Source: Blattabacterium cuenoti
GTDB taxonomy: Bacteria; Bacteroidota; Bacteroidia; Flavobacteriales; Blattabacteriaceae
Direction of reading: 5' to 3'
Assembly: GCF_014252335.1 (NCBI RefSeq)
Contig: NZ_CP059218.1
Location: 503,898-567,897, forward strand
DNA: 64,000 nucleotides
In this document: positions 9,751-19,993 of the stretch, piece after piece
How positions within the stretch are numbered: the stretch's first letter is position 1
How the letters are laid out: each line of letters starts with the position of its first letter
Notes under the pieces: model-generated
The model's database searches: none
Seen by the model: the letters and a program-made list of their open reading frames with translations, nothing else
What the model was told of the DNA's origin: nothing
Program-made: the position numbers and the translations under genes

Positions 9751-12425
9751 TAAATAATAATATTAATAATCTTATTCAAGATTTAAAAAAAACTTGTTTA
9801 AAAAAAATTATCAGATTAGTATCTTTTGATGAAAACGTTTCACATAATATTAAAACACAATATAAAAATAAACCCTTTTGTAATTATTCTACAATATCTC
9901 AATTAATGGAAAAAATATCTGGATTATCTATTTTTCCTGAATCCAACTTATTTTTTTATTTTTTTATTTTGCTAAAACAAAAAAAATGCATTTTATCTAA
10001 TACATTTCATTATTATTCAACATGGGCATATAATATATTAAAAGATTTCCAAATTTTAGATTTTAATTTAACTAATATAAAAAATTTTTTTTCTTATACT
10101 ATTTCTATAGAAAAAATAAACATATGGAATACAAATACTTATAATACACAATCTAACTTATTAAAAGAAAATATTTTGTTTTGGCAAGAAATAAAAAAAT
10201 ACTATTATTATCTTAATACTGAATTACTGAAAATCAAAAAGGGATATACTGGAATGATTTTTAGACAAGCAATTTCTCAATTTGAAAATTATTTATTTAA
10301 CAATCAAGAATATTTTTTATTTTTAATTCCTTCTAATTTATATTTTTTAAATGAATGTGAAAAAAAACTTATTCAAAATTCAATTAAATTTAATGTAGGA
10401 TCTATTTATTATTATAATAAATACTCAAAATCATATCATTATAATGTTTTTTTAAAAAAAAAAAAAAAGAATAACATTAAAATTTTTAGTGGATCTAGAG
10501 ATATTGATCAAATTAAAATAATAGAACAAATTATTCATAAACTGATAAAACAAGGATCTAAAATAGATCAAATAATTATTATATTAGGTGATAGTTATTT
10601 AATTGAATTGTTATCCAATACATTACATAACTTAAATATTCCAATACAAACATCTATTGAATTTCCATTATATAATTTGTTATTGCATAATACATTTTAT
10701 TCAATTTTACAATTGATTAAAAATAAAGAAATATATAAAAAATTTTATAAAAAAGATATATTACGAGTATTATCTAATGGATATATAAAAAAATTTTTTC
10801 TTAATAATAATATATCATGCATAGAAAACATTCATGCTATAAATGATGATAATTATTTAAACATACAACTTGTCAATAAATATATAATAGATGATATAAA
10901 AATTATTTTTAATAATTACAATAACATATTTATTTGGTTTTTACAAATACTTAAAATATTTCAAACATTTTTATCCCAATCTGTTAAAGAACATATATTG
11001 GAATTACAATTTATTCTGAAATTAGAAAAATATCTTACAAAAATCATTGATATAACAAATAATTTTAATTTTGATATACAAGATTTATTAATTATTTATC
11101 AAAACTTTATCACTAATAATACAATACCATATCCATATAATAATACAAAAGGATTAAAAATAATAAAATTTCATAATAACTTTAATTTAGATTATTTAGA
11201 AAATACAATTATTACATCTTTTAATGAAGGATGTATTCCTCCAATTATGCAAAATTATATAGACAAAACTTTTTTATCTACTGAGCTTAGAAATAAATTT
11301 AAAATCTATTGTATATACAATAATAAAAATAATAATAAATATTATTTTCAATATATTCAAAATATTTTGAATAATTCAAACAACATTTTTTTAATATATA
11401 ATAATGAAAAAGATGAATTTAATTCAGGAGAAAAAAGTCGATTTATACATCAAATGGAAATAAATTACACATTTGATGAAAATACAACAACAAAATATCA
11501 AGTATGTAATAATAATAATGAAAATAATCAACAATCAATAATAATAAAAAAAACAAATTATATAATTAATAGATTACATAAAATTGCCAATTCTGGATTT
11601 TCTCCATCATCTATTATGTTATATAATAAAAATAAATTAGATTTTTATTACAATAAAATACTTGAATTAAACAATATTAAAAATATTTCATTTAAACAAA
11701 AAATTGGAAATATTGTTCATAAAATATTAGAAATTTTATATTCTCCCATTAAAGGACATTTATTAAAATTAAAATATATTCATGAGATGAAAAATCATTA
11801 TTTTGATATTTCAAAAAGAGTAATATATAAATATAAAACTAAAGATACAGATACTAAAAATATATTCTTATTGTCTTTAGTTACCACTTATGTAAAAAAT
11901 TTTATTTCTTGGGATGAAAAAGAAATTTTAAATGGACATAAAATTGTGATAAAAGAAATTGAATATACCGTTTCTACAAAAATTAATCAAATGATCATGA
12001 TGCATTATGATACAGTTTATTTAAAAGGAATAATTGATCGTATAGATGAATATGACGGTATAACTAGAATTATTGATTATAAAATTGGAGTTTCCAAAGT
12101 AAAAAATCTTTATATATCTTCAAAAACAATTCAAAATATTTTTAACACTCCATATTATGGAAATATAATGCAATTATTAATTTATATATATTTATGGTAT
12201 AAATCCCCTATAGTTAACTCTAAAATCTCTCCATTAATTGCAATTGTTGCTCCTGAAAAAGAAAAAAATAATTATATTTCTACTATATATATAAATATTT
12301 TTAAAAATAAACAAATCATATATGAATGTTATAAACAAAAAATTTTTCCACATTTAACTAAAATAATTTCAGAAATTTTAGATCCCAAAATGCCAATTAT
12401 AATAAATTATATTAATGATTTTTAA
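9747..12425 (+). CDS. AddB-like PD-(D/E)XK nuclease/inactivated-helicase protein
   Basis: This 892-residue protein resembles the Bacteroidetes PD-(D/E)XK family related to AddB and RecB-type exonucleases used in double-strand-break repair. The C-terminal nuclease shows GNIVHKILEILY, then ILDR-like LKGIIDRIDEY and IIDYKIG (catalytic D and K). The middle (FSGSRDIDQIKIIEQIIHKL) matches the helicase-like core. The N-terminal helicase segment expected in the family is not recognisable. The start is TTG within the ribF stop. An A15 tract at 10454-10468 stays in frame. The partner AddA-like helicase is not here. Confidence 0.78.
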   Translation: MINNNINNLIQDLKKTCLKKIIRLVSFDENVSHNIKTQYKNKPFCNYSTISQLMEKISGLSIFPESNLFFYFFILLKQKKCILSNTFHYYSTWAYNILKDFQILDFNLTNIKNFFSYTISIEKINIWNTNTYNTQSNLLKENILFWQEIKKYYYYLNTELLKIKKGYTGMIFRQAISQFENYLFNNQEYFLFLIPSNLYFLNECEKKLIQNSIKFNVGSIYYYNKYSKSYHYNVFLKKKKKNNIKIFSGSRDIDQIKIIEQIIHKLIKQGSKIDQIIIILGDSYLIELLSNTLHNLNIPIQTSIEFPLYNLLLHNTFYSILQLIKNKEIYKKFYKKDILRVLSNGYIKKFFLNNNISCIENIHAINDDNYLNIQLVNKYIIDDIKIIFNNYNNIFIWFLQILKIFQTFLSQSVKEHILELQFILKLEKYLTKIIDITNNFNFDIQDLLIIYQNFITNNTIPYPYNNTKGLKIIKFHNNFNLDYLENTIITSFNEGCIPPIMQNYIDKTFLSTELRNKFKIYCIYNNKNNNKYYFQYIQNILNNSNNIFLIYNNEKDEFNSGEKSRFIHQMEINYTFDENTTTKYQVCNNNNENNQQSIIIKKTNYIINRLHKIANSGFSPSSIMLYNKNKLDFYYNKILELNNIKNISFKQKIGNIVHKILEILYSPIKGHLLKLKYIHEMKNHYFDISKRVIYKYKTKDTDTKNIFLLSLVTTYVKNFISWDEKEILNGHKIVIKEIEYTVSTKINQMIMMHYDTVYLKGIIDRIDEYDGITRIIDYKIGVSKVKNLYISSKTIQNIFNTPYYGNIMQLLIYIYLWYKSPIVNSKISPLIAIVAPEKEKNNYISTIYINIFKNKQIIYECYKQKIFPHLTKIISEILDPKMPIIINYINDF

Positions 12426-13482
12426 TATATAATTCTATATAATTACCTACTTCTTCAGTTGAATAATATTTTTCCAATGGATGAACAATATCCTTGGTGA
12501 TAATATTATTATTTATAGAATTTTTAACTGCATTTTCGATAAGTTTTTGTTCTTTATATAAACCAAAATAATGAAACATCATAGACACTGATAATATACA
12601 TCCTAATGGATTGGCAATATTTTTCCCTGCAGCTTGAGGATAAGATCCATGAATAGGTTCAAATAAAGCTTTTTTATTTTTTCCAATAGAAGCAGATGGT
12701 ATCATTCCTAAAGAACCACTTAATATACTAGCTTCATCAGATAATATATCCCCAAACATATTATCTGATAATATCACATCAAAATCTATAGGATTCATAA
12801 TAATTTTCATAGAAGCATTATCTACATATAAACATTCCAATTGTACATGTGGATAATCTAATGCCAGCTTTTGTATTACTTCACGCCATAATCTAGATGT
12901 TTCTAACACATTAGCTTTATCAACTAATGTTAATTTTTTTTTTCTAGCATCAGCGGCTTGGAATGCCATAATTCCAATTTCTTTAATTTCATCTTTCGAA
13001 TACATACAATAATCATAAGCTATTTCACCATTTTTTAAACGACCTTTTTTTCCAAAATAAATTCCACTACTTAATTCACGATATATTACAAAATCTACAT
13101 TAGGTAAGATTGGTTTGTTTATAGTATTAGATGAATAATGAATATTTTCATAACCAATTATTGGTCTTATATTACAAAATAATCTCATTTTTTTTCTTAA
13201 ACGTAATAATCCATCTTCTGGTCTCATTCCAATTGGATAATTATCATATTTATCATCACCTATAGCACCAAATAAGACTGCGTCTGCTTTCAGACAATTT
13301 TCTATAGTATCGTCAGGCATTGGATTATTATATTTTCTAATTGCTAATTTACCTGCTATAGCTTCTGTATACAAAAAATTATGATTAAATTTATTATTTA
13401 TACACAATAAAATTTTTTTCCCTTGTCGTATTACTTCAGGTCCAATTCCATCGCCCTCTATAATCACTATCCTTTTTTTCAT
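12412..13482 (-). CDS. leuB: 3-isopropylmalate dehydrogenase
   Basis: This NAD-dependent oxidative decarboxylase performs the third committed leucine step. It opens with IVIIEGDGIGPEVI. The substrate arginines lie in LLRLRKKM and RPIIGYE regions, and the metal site in SDNMFGDILSDEASI. The C-terminal FEPIHGSYPQAAGKNIANP contacts NAD. It is full length at 356 residues. It is last in leuA-leuC-leuD-leuB, 15 bases after leuD, and its 3' end overlaps the convergent AddB-like gene by 14 bases. Confidence 0.97.
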   Translation of the reverse strand: MKKRIVIIEGDGIGPEVIRQGKKILLCINNKFNHNFLYTEAIAGKLAIRKYNNPMPDDTIENCLKADAVLFGAIGDDKYDNYPIGMRPEDGLLRLRKKMRLFCNIRPIIGYENIHYSSNTINKPILPNVDFVIYRELSSGIYFGKKGRLKNGEIAYDYCMYSKDEIKEIGIMAFQAADARKKKLTLVDKANVLETSRLWREVIQKLALDYPHVQLECLYVDNASMKIIMNPIDFDVILSDNMFGDILSDEASILSGSLGMIPSASIGKNKKALFEPIHGSYPQAAGKNIANPLGCILSVSMMFHYFGLYKEQKLIENAVKNSINNNIITKDIVHPLEKYYSTEEVGNYIELYIKNH

Positions 13483-13497
13483 ATGATTTTGTATTAA

Positions 13498-14100
13498 TTA
13501 TATTATATGGAAATAGGAGGTTTTCTTTTCAAACATCTCAATATTTTCTGTTATAGATCTTAAATATGATAAATTATCATATCCATTAAGAAAACAATTT
13601 TTTTGATATGAATTAATTGTAAAATTTTGATATTCACTAGTTTCTAAAATCATTATTTTTTGCTTTATTAAATTAATTAAAATTTTGGTTTTATAATTTT
13701 GTTCTACTTGATAAAATAATTTATTCAAAAAGGTATTAGATACTTCTAAAGTTAATAATCCATTATTAAATGCATTTTCTTTAAAAATATCTGCAAAAAA
13801 ACTTGATATTACTACTTTAAATCCATATTGCATTATAGCCCATACTGCATGTTCACGACTAGATCCACATCCAAAATTTCTTCCAGATAATAAAATTTGG
13901 CCTGAAAAATAAGGGTTATTCAAAACAAAATTTGTATTTAAATTATCATTTTTATTATATCTCCAATCTCTAAACAGATGTTGACCAAATATTTTTATCC
14001 CAGTTTCTTTTAAAAAACGTGCAGGAATAATTTGATCTGTATCAATATTTTCCCTATTTAATGGAACTACTTGACTAATTAAAATAGAAAATTTCTTCAT
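13498..14100 (-). CDS. leuD: 3-isopropylmalate dehydratase small subunit
   Basis: This is the small (swivel) subunit of isopropylmalate isomerase, which pairs with LeuC to convert 2- to 3-isopropylmalate. Conserved segments are PLNRENIDTDQIIPARFLK and the GRNFGCGSSREHAVWA loop. The 200 residues are normal. It starts 2 bases after the leuC stop, so the two subunits are probably translated in a coupled way. Confidence 0.97.
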   Translation of the reverse strand: MKKFSILISQVVPLNRENIDTDQIIPARFLKETGIKIFGQHLFRDWRYNKNDNLNTNFVLNNPYFSGQILLSGRNFGCGSSREHAVWAIMQYGFKVVISSFFADIFKENAFNNGLLTLEVSNTFLNKLFYQVEQNYKTKILINLIKQKIMILETSEYQNFTINSYQKNCFLNGYDNLSYLRSITENIEMFEKKTSYFHII

Positions 14101-14102
14101 AA

Positions 14103-15500
14103 TTAAATATTTTGTTTGAGATACTTCATAATATCAACAATTTTTCCTGTAATAGCTATAATAGCAGCTGTTAAAGGACTAACTAATAAAGTTTTAACAT
14201 TTGTACCTTGTCGACCTTCAAAATTTCTATTAGATGTTGATATACAATATTCTCCTTTTGGAATTTTATCTTCATTCATGCCTAAACATATAGAACATCC
14301 TGGTTGACGAAACTCAAATCCTGAATAGTAAAAAATTTTATCTAATCCTTCTTTTTTTGCTTTTTGAATCACTCTTTGTGATCCAGGGACTATCATAGCC
14401 TTAACATGAGTCGCAATTTTTTTACCTTGTATTATAGAAGCAACTATTCTAAGATCTTCTATTCTAGAATTTGTACAACTTCCAATAAACACATAATTAA
14501 TTTTTTTCCCTATTAGTAATTCACCTGGCTTAAATCCCATATATTTTAATGCTCTTTTATGATTTTCATTAGATGAATATGGAATTCTATTAGTAATTTT
14601 TATCCCCATTCCAGGTGTTGTACCATATGTTATCATAGGTTCTATATTTTCAACATCTATAATATATTGTTGATCAAAATTATAATTTATATCTGTTTTT
14701 AAATTTTTCCAAAAAGATTTTAATTTATTATTTGGATTACCCTTTAATTTATTTTTTAAATAATTAAAAGTAATTTGATCAGGTGCAATTAATCCTCCCT
14801 TTGCTCCCATTTCAATACTCATGTTACATATTGTCATTCTTCCTTCCATACTCATATTTTCAATTACTAATCCAGTATATTCTATAAAATACCCTACACC
14901 TGCATCAACTCCTAATTTAGATATGAGATATAAAATTATATCCTTTGGAGTTACTCCTATTTTTAATTTTTTACCATTTAATTTAATATTCATTTGTTTA
15001 GGTTTTGTCACCAATAAACATTGAGATGCTAATACCATAGCAACTTGACTAGTTCCAATTCCAAAAGCAACACTACCAAACGCACCATGTGTAGAAGTAT
15101 GACTATCCCCACATACAATTGTCATTCCAGGAAGAGTCATGCCCAATTCTGGACCAATCACGTGTACTATGCCATGATTTTTATCTCCCATGTTATACAA
15201 ATCAATTCCAAATTTTTTACAATTTTTGGTTAATAAATCAATTTGTTTTTTTGATAGTGTATCTGAAATTGGAAGATGCTGATTTAATGTAGGAACATTA
15301 TGATCTGCAGTTGCAACAACTTGTTTAGATCTAAAAACAGATAAATTTCTTTTTTCTAATTCAGAAAAAGCTTGAGGGCTTGTAACTTCGTGAATATAAT
15401 GACGATCTATATATAGTATATTAACGTCTTTTTCTACATTAGTAGTAGTAACTAGATGAGAATTCCATATTTTATCAAATAATGATTGTTGAGTAGGCAT
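14103..15500 (-). CDS. leuC: 3-isopropylmalate dehydratase large subunit
   Basis: This is the aconitase-family large subunit of isopropylmalate isomerase, carrying a [4Fe-4S] cluster. Cluster cysteines lie in FIGSCTNSRIEDLR and in QPGCSICLGMN. CGDSHTSTHGAFG is the typical catalytic segment. The 465 residues are full length. It lies 8 bases after leuA. Cluster supply would come from the suf genes in this window. Confidence 0.97.
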   Translation of the reverse strand: MPTQQSLFDKIWNSHLVTTTNVEKDVNILYIDRHYIHEVTSPQAFSELEKRNLSVFRSKQVVATADHNVPTLNQHLPISDTLSKKQIDLLTKNCKKFGIDLYNMGDKNHGIVHVIGPELGMTLPGMTIVCGDSHTSTHGAFGSVAFGIGTSQVAMVLASQCLLVTKPKQMNIKLNGKKLKIGVTPKDIILYLISKLGVDAGVGYFIEYTGLVIENMSMEGRMTICNMSIEMGAKGGLIAPDQITFNYLKNKLKGNPNNKLKSFWKNLKTDINYNFDQQYIIDVENIEPMITYGTTPGMGIKITNRIPYSSNENHKRALKYMGFKPGELLIGKKINYVFIGSCTNSRIEDLRIVASIIQGKKIATHVKAMIVPGSQRVIQKAKKEGLDKIFYYSGFEFRQPGCSICLGMNEDKIPKGEYCISTSNRNFEGRQGTNVKTLLVSPLTAAIIAITGKIVDIMKYLKQNI

Positions 15501-15508
15501 ATAATAAT

Positions 15509-16696
15509 TTAAGAATGATGTAAAATAGCCAATTGATTATTTTTTAGTTGTGCTTTTTTTAATAAACATTTTAATTCTTGATCTTCTACTTGTTTATTTT
15601 TATCTGCATAATCTAAAAACACAGAATAAATAATATCTAATGTATTTTTTGTAAAAGAATATCCTAATTTTTTATAACGATATGCTAAAGCAGATCTTCC
15701 ACTTCTAGCAGTTAAAATAATTGATGAATCATCTATACCAACATCTTCAGGATTAATGATTTCATATGTTTCTCTTTTTTTAATAATTCCATCTTGATGA
15801 ATACCAGATGAATGAGAAAAAGCATTTTTTCCAACAATAGCTTTATTTGCTTGTACTTTCATTCCAGTATATTTAGAGACTAAATCACTAGTATAACAAA
15901 TTAATTTTGTATTAATATTAGTATATACATTCAAATTTTTATATTGTTTAATAATCATTGTTATTTCTTCTAATGAAGTATTTCCAGCTCTTTCTCCAAT
16001 TCCATTAATTGTACATTCGACTTGTTTTGCACCATTAAGAATACCATATAACGAATTAGCTGTTGCTAATCCTAAATCATTATGACAATGAGTAGATAAT
16101 GTGACGGTATGAATTTTGTTGACATTTTCTTGTAAAAATTTAATTTTATTTCCATACTCATATGGTAAACAATTTCCTGTTGTATCTGGAATATTAATTA
16201 CAGTTGCTCCATTTTTTATTACTTCTTCACACACTAAAGCTAAAAATTCATTATTTGTTCTACCAGCATCTTCTGCATAAAATTCTATATCTTCTACAAA
16301 TTTTTTAGCATATTTAACCGATGAAGCAGCAATTTCTAAAATTTTATCTTTAGTACTATTAAATTTATAACGTATATGACAATCCGATGTTCCTATGCCA
16401 GTATGTATTCTAGCTTGTTTTGCAAATTTTAATGAATTGGCAGCAATTTCTATATCTTTTTTGATTGCTCTAGATAATGCACATATAATTGGATTATATA
16501 CAGATTTACAAATTTCTTGAACAGATTGATAATCACCTGGACTTGACGCAGGAAATCCTGCCTCAATTATATCTACTCCTAACAATTCCAATTGTTTTGC
16601 TATTTGTACTTTTTCTACACAATTTAATTTACATCCTGGGACTTGTTCTCCATCACGTAGCGTAGTATCAAAAATTTTAATTTGATTTTTCCCCAT
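15509..16696 (-). CDS. leuA: 2-isopropylmalate synthase, short form without regulatory domain
   Basis: This enzyme condenses acetyl-CoA with 2-oxoisovalerate, the first committed leucine step. The catalytic TIM-barrel is intact: DTTLRDGEQ at residues 10-18, a metal HxH in STHCHNDLG, and GIHQDGI. The protein stops at 395 residues, soon after the linker, so the C-terminal leucine-binding allosteric domain of about 520-residue homologues is missing. I believe free-living flavobacterial LeuA is also short, so this may be ancestral. It heads the leucine operon. Confidence 0.95.
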   Translation of the reverse strand: MGKNQIKIFDTTLRDGEQVPGCKLNCVEKVQIAKQLELLGVDIIEAGFPASSPGDYQSVQEICKSVYNPIICALSRAIKKDIEIAANSLKFAKQARIHTGIGTSDCHIRYKFNSTKDKILEIAASSVKYAKKFVEDIEFYAEDAGRTNNEFLALVCEEVIKNGATVINIPDTTGNCLPYEYGNKIKFLQENVNKIHTVTLSTHCHNDLGLATANSLYGILNGAKQVECTINGIGERAGNTSLEEITMIIKQYKNLNVYTNINTKLICYTSDLVSKYTGMKVQANKAIVGKNAFSHSSGIHQDGIIKKRETYEIINPEDVGIDDSSIILTARSGRSALAYRYKKLGYSFTKNTLDIIYSVFLDYADKNKQVEDQELKCLLKKAQLKNNQLAILHHS

Positions 16697-16721
16697 AGTA
16701 TTTATTTTATTTAATTTTTTT

Positions 16722-16729
16722 CAAAACTA
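16722..16729 (-). promoter_or_regulatory. possible -7 promoter element for the leucine operon
   Basis: The minus strand reads TAGTTTTG, matching TAnnTTTG, 26 bases before the leuA ATG. This would leave a leader of about 20 bases, too short for a leucine attenuator or leader peptide. No -33 element is obvious, so support is modest. Confidence 0.3.
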
Positions 16730-16842
16730 TTTTTTATAAAATAAATATTCATATACATAATACAGACATTTACAATGTTTATTTATTTTGGAATAATATA
16801 CATTATACTTATTATCAATTTTAATAATAAGAAAATATTACG

Positions 16843-18396
16843 ATGTCCATAAAAAATGATAAATTATTTTTATTAATTAAATCATTATCAAAATCAGAAA
16901 AAATACATTTTAAATTATATGCAACAAGGATAAAAACAAATAAAAACGCTAAGTTCACTAATTTGTTTGAAAAAATAAATAAAATGAATTTTTATAATGA
17001 TAAGAAAATATTAAATAATACATCTATATCAAAAAAACAATTATCTAATATAAAAGCTCATTTATTTAAACAAATTTTAATCAGTTTAAAATTACAAAAT
17101 CTTGAAAAAGATAATGATTTGAAAATATTAAATTATATTTTTTTTGCTAAAATATTATATAATAAAGGATTATATATACAAAGTTTAAAATTTTTAGAAA
17201 AATCAAAAATTATTGCTAGAAATGAAGAAATGAATATCATTTTATTGGAAGTAATAGAATTTGAAAAAATGATTGAATCTCAACATATAACTAGGAGTAT
17301 TCGTACTAAATCTGGAGAATTATCTTTAGAATCAAAAGAATTAATTGAACAATTGAAATGTCAAAATGCGTTTTCTAATTTATCTTTAGAATTATATAGT
17401 TTATATCTTAAGGTTGGATATGTTAGAAATAAAAAAGATAAAATATTTATAGAATCTTACTTTAGAACCAATCTTCCAAAATTTAATATCAAACATCTTA
17501 ATTTTTATGAAAAATTATATTTATATCAAGCAAAAGTCTGGTATCATCATATACAACAAAATTTTATAATGTGTTACCAATTTTCCAAAAAATGGGTAAA
17601 ATTATTTAAAAATAATAAAAATAAAAAACAAATACTTCCAATTAGTTATTTAAAAGGATATCATCATTTATTAGATACTTTATTTTATTTAAATAATTAT
17701 TATAAATTCATTCATATTTTAGCAGAATTTGAACAAGAAGTCAAAAATAATAATATGATTTTAAATGTAAATACTAAAGTATTAATTTTTATGTATAAAT
17801 ATTCTAATCGAATTAATAAACACTATATGGAAGGAACTTTTTCAGAAGGAATTAATAATGTAATTCCTTCTTTATTAAAAGAATTCAATAAATTACATAA
17901 TTTATTAGATATTCATTATATTATGATTATTTATTATAAAATAGCTTGTTTATATTTTGGAAGTGGAGATAATCAAAATACTATTTTATATTTATTAAAA
18001 ATTATGGAAAATAAACAAATAAATATACACAAAGATTTACAATGTTCTGCAAGACTTTTATATTTAATGGCTTGTTATGAAAGTGGATTAGATGATAATA
18101 TGGATGGAAAAATACAATCTGCTTATAAATTTTTTGTCAAAATGGATGATTGGTATATTGTACAAAAAAAAATTATCTTTTTTTTTAAAAATATTGGCAA
18201 TATGTTTCCCAATCAAATTAAAACACAATTTAAAAAATTAAAATATAAATTATTAAAATATTATTTTCATCCTTATGAAAAAAGAACTTTTTTATATTTA
18301 GATATTATTTCTTGGTTAACTTCTAAAATCGAAAATAGACCCATAGAACAAATTATTAAAGAAAAATTTATATCACGTTATAATCATATCAGATAA
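16843..18396 (+). CDS. conserved Bacteroidetes hypothetical protein, helix-rich
   Basis: I do not recognise a function. The protein has 517 residues, is rich in Lys, Leu, Ile and Asn, and looks predominantly helical, possibly with TPR-like repeats. The start SIKNDKLFLLIKSLSKSEK resembles uncharacterised Bacteroidetes proteins that begin with a similar LIKSLTKSEKRYFKLF pattern. There is no signal peptide, membrane segment or catalytic motif. It lies alone between divergent leuA and co-oriented tyrS. Keeping a 1.5-kb frame open in such a reduced genome argues that it is expressed and useful. Confidence 0.75.
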   Translation: MSIKNDKLFLLIKSLSKSEKIHFKLYATRIKTNKNAKFTNLFEKINKMNFYNDKKILNNTSISKKQLSNIKAHLFKQILISLKLQNLEKDNDLKILNYIFFAKILYNKGLYIQSLKFLEKSKIIARNEEMNIILLEVIEFEKMIESQHITRSIRTKSGELSLESKELIEQLKCQNAFSNLSLELYSLYLKVGYVRNKKDKIFIESYFRTNLPKFNIKHLNFYEKLYLYQAKVWYHHIQQNFIMCYQFSKKWVKLFKNNKNKKQILPISYLKGYHHLLDTLFYLNNYYKFIHILAEFEQEVKNNNMILNVNTKVLIFMYKYSNRINKHYMEGTFSEGINNVIPSLLKEFNKLHNLLDIHYIMIIYYKIACLYFGSGDNQNTILYLLKIMENKQINIHKDLQCSARLLYLMACYESGLDDNMDGKIQSAYKFFVKMDDWYIVQKKIIFFFKNIGNMFPNQIKTQFKKLKYKLLKYYFHPYEKRTFLYLDIISWLTSKIENRPIEQIIKEKFISRYNHIR

Positions 18397-18701
18397 TTAA
18401 TCATTTTTTTTTGTAAAAAATAAAATATCATTAACAAAATTATAATCAAATATGAAAAAAAATAAATTCATAATCATTCTTATTGATTCATATTGATTGA
18501 TATTTATAATCTCTAATATAGTATTGTTTAATTTTTACTTACTTATCAAAGTATAAAACAAATACTACTCCACATTAAAGAAAAAAATTTTACATTTATT
18601 ATAAGAAACAAAAATCATAAAAATAATATTACTACATGTAACACAAATAATGCGACAACAATGCTTTTTTATCATTACAATTTTTATAATTATTTTTTTA
18701 A
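18397..18701. other. intergenic gap with no gene seen
   Basis: These 305 bases lie between two plus-strand genes. I see no tRNA, no terminator-like GC stem and no frame longer than a few codons worth calling. A short imperfect repeat occurs near 18481-18502, where TATTGATT is repeated with small changes. The segment presumably holds the tyrS promoter and may be a decayed gene. Confidence 0.5.
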
Positions 18702-19976
18702 ATGCAAAATATTCTCGATGAACTCTCTTGGAGAGGATTAATAAAAAATACAGTTTCTGGTATAGAAAAACAATTGCAAAATCCAACTACTATATATATT
18801 GGATTTGATCCAACTTCTGATTCATTACATTTAGGAAATTTAATACCAATAGTGTTATTAATTCACTTTCAAAAACTTGGACATAAATCTTTAGCATTAA
18901 TTGGTGGAGCAACTTCAATGATTGGTGATCCATCTGGTAAAACTAAAAAAAGAATAATGTCTTTTAACAAAAAAATTTTAAATGACAATACAATATCTAT
19001 TACAAAACAATTACATCAATTATTTACTTTCTATTTAAAAGATAAAAATATAGAAATATTAAATAATTATCATTGGATAAACAAACTAGATATATTATTT
19101 TTTTTACGTACAATAGGTAAAGAAATATCCATTAATTATTTACTGGCTAAAGACAGTGTAAAAAAAAGAATTGAAAATAATCAAGATGATGGAATGTCAT
19201 TTATGGAATTTTCTTATTCTCTTTTGCAAGGATATGATTTTTATTATTTAAATAATAAAAAAAATTGTTTTTTACAAGCTGGTGGATCTGATCAATGGGG
19301 AAATATTATTACTGGAATAGATATTATAAGAAAAATTACTAAAAAAAAAGTATATGGATTAACTTTTCCATTAATTACAAATTCTTATGGAACAAAATTT
19401 GGAAAAAGTGAAGAAGGAGAAAATATATGGTTAGATCATAAACGAACTACTCCTTATAAATTTTATCAATTTTTTATAAATTTATCAGATACTGAAATTG
19501 AAAAATTTGTAAAATGGTATACATTTTTTTCTAAAGAAAAAATTAATCAATTAATTATACAGCATAGAAAATATCCTGAAAATAGAAAATTGCAAAAAAT
19601 AGTTGCTTTTACAGTAACTCAATGGGTTCATGGAAAGAAAATTTCTGAAGAAGTAAGTAATATTTCAAAAATATTATTTGAAAATAATAATCTAAATTAT
19701 TTAAATGATAAAATATTATTTTCTATTTTCCAACATATTCCAAATTTCATTATTTCTTATGAAATATTTCAACAAGGTATATTTTTAATAGATTTATTAA
19801 AACATTTTTTTACATCTAAAAAAAATATTTTACATGCTATCAAACATAATTCTATTTCAATTAATAAAAAAATTATTAAAGAAAATATTGTCATTCAACC
19901 AAAACATATCATAGGATTAAAATATATTTTATTAAAATTTGGAAAAAAACATTTTTTTATTATTAAAATTGTATGA
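18702..19976 (+). CDS. tyrS: tyrosyl-tRNA synthetase
   Basis: This class I synthetase charges tRNA-Tyr. The HIGH-like motif is HLGN at residues 43-46, after YIGFDPTSDSL. The tyrosine site shows QAGGSDQWGNI, and the KMSKS-like loop is KFGKSEEGE. A C-terminal S4-like domain follows. The 424 residues are normal. Confidence 0.97.
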   Translation: MQNILDELSWRGLIKNTVSGIEKQLQNPTTIYIGFDPTSDSLHLGNLIPIVLLIHFQKLGHKSLALIGGATSMIGDPSGKTKKRIMSFNKKILNDNTISITKQLHQLFTFYLKDKNIEILNNYHWINKLDILFFLRTIGKEISINYLLAKDSVKKRIENNQDDGMSFMEFSYSLLQGYDFYYLNNKKNCFLQAGGSDQWGNIITGIDIIRKITKKKVYGLTFPLITNSYGTKFGKSEEGENIWLDHKRTTPYKFYQFFINLSDTEIEKFVKWYTFFSKEKINQLIIQHRKYPENRKLQKIVAFTVTQWVHGKKISEEVSNISKILFENNNLNYLNDKILFSIFQHIPNFIISYEIFQQGIFLIDLLKHFFTSKKNILHAIKHNSISINKKIIKENIVIQPKHIIGLKYILLKFGKKHFFIIKIV

Positions 19977-19993
19977 TATTAGTTCCTATACAA

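Noticed and set aside
18565..18786. Minus-strand 73-codon frame overlapping the tyrS start
   Set aside because: Hydrophobic low-complexity translation of AT-rich DNA, and it would overlap the clearly real tyrS N-terminus.
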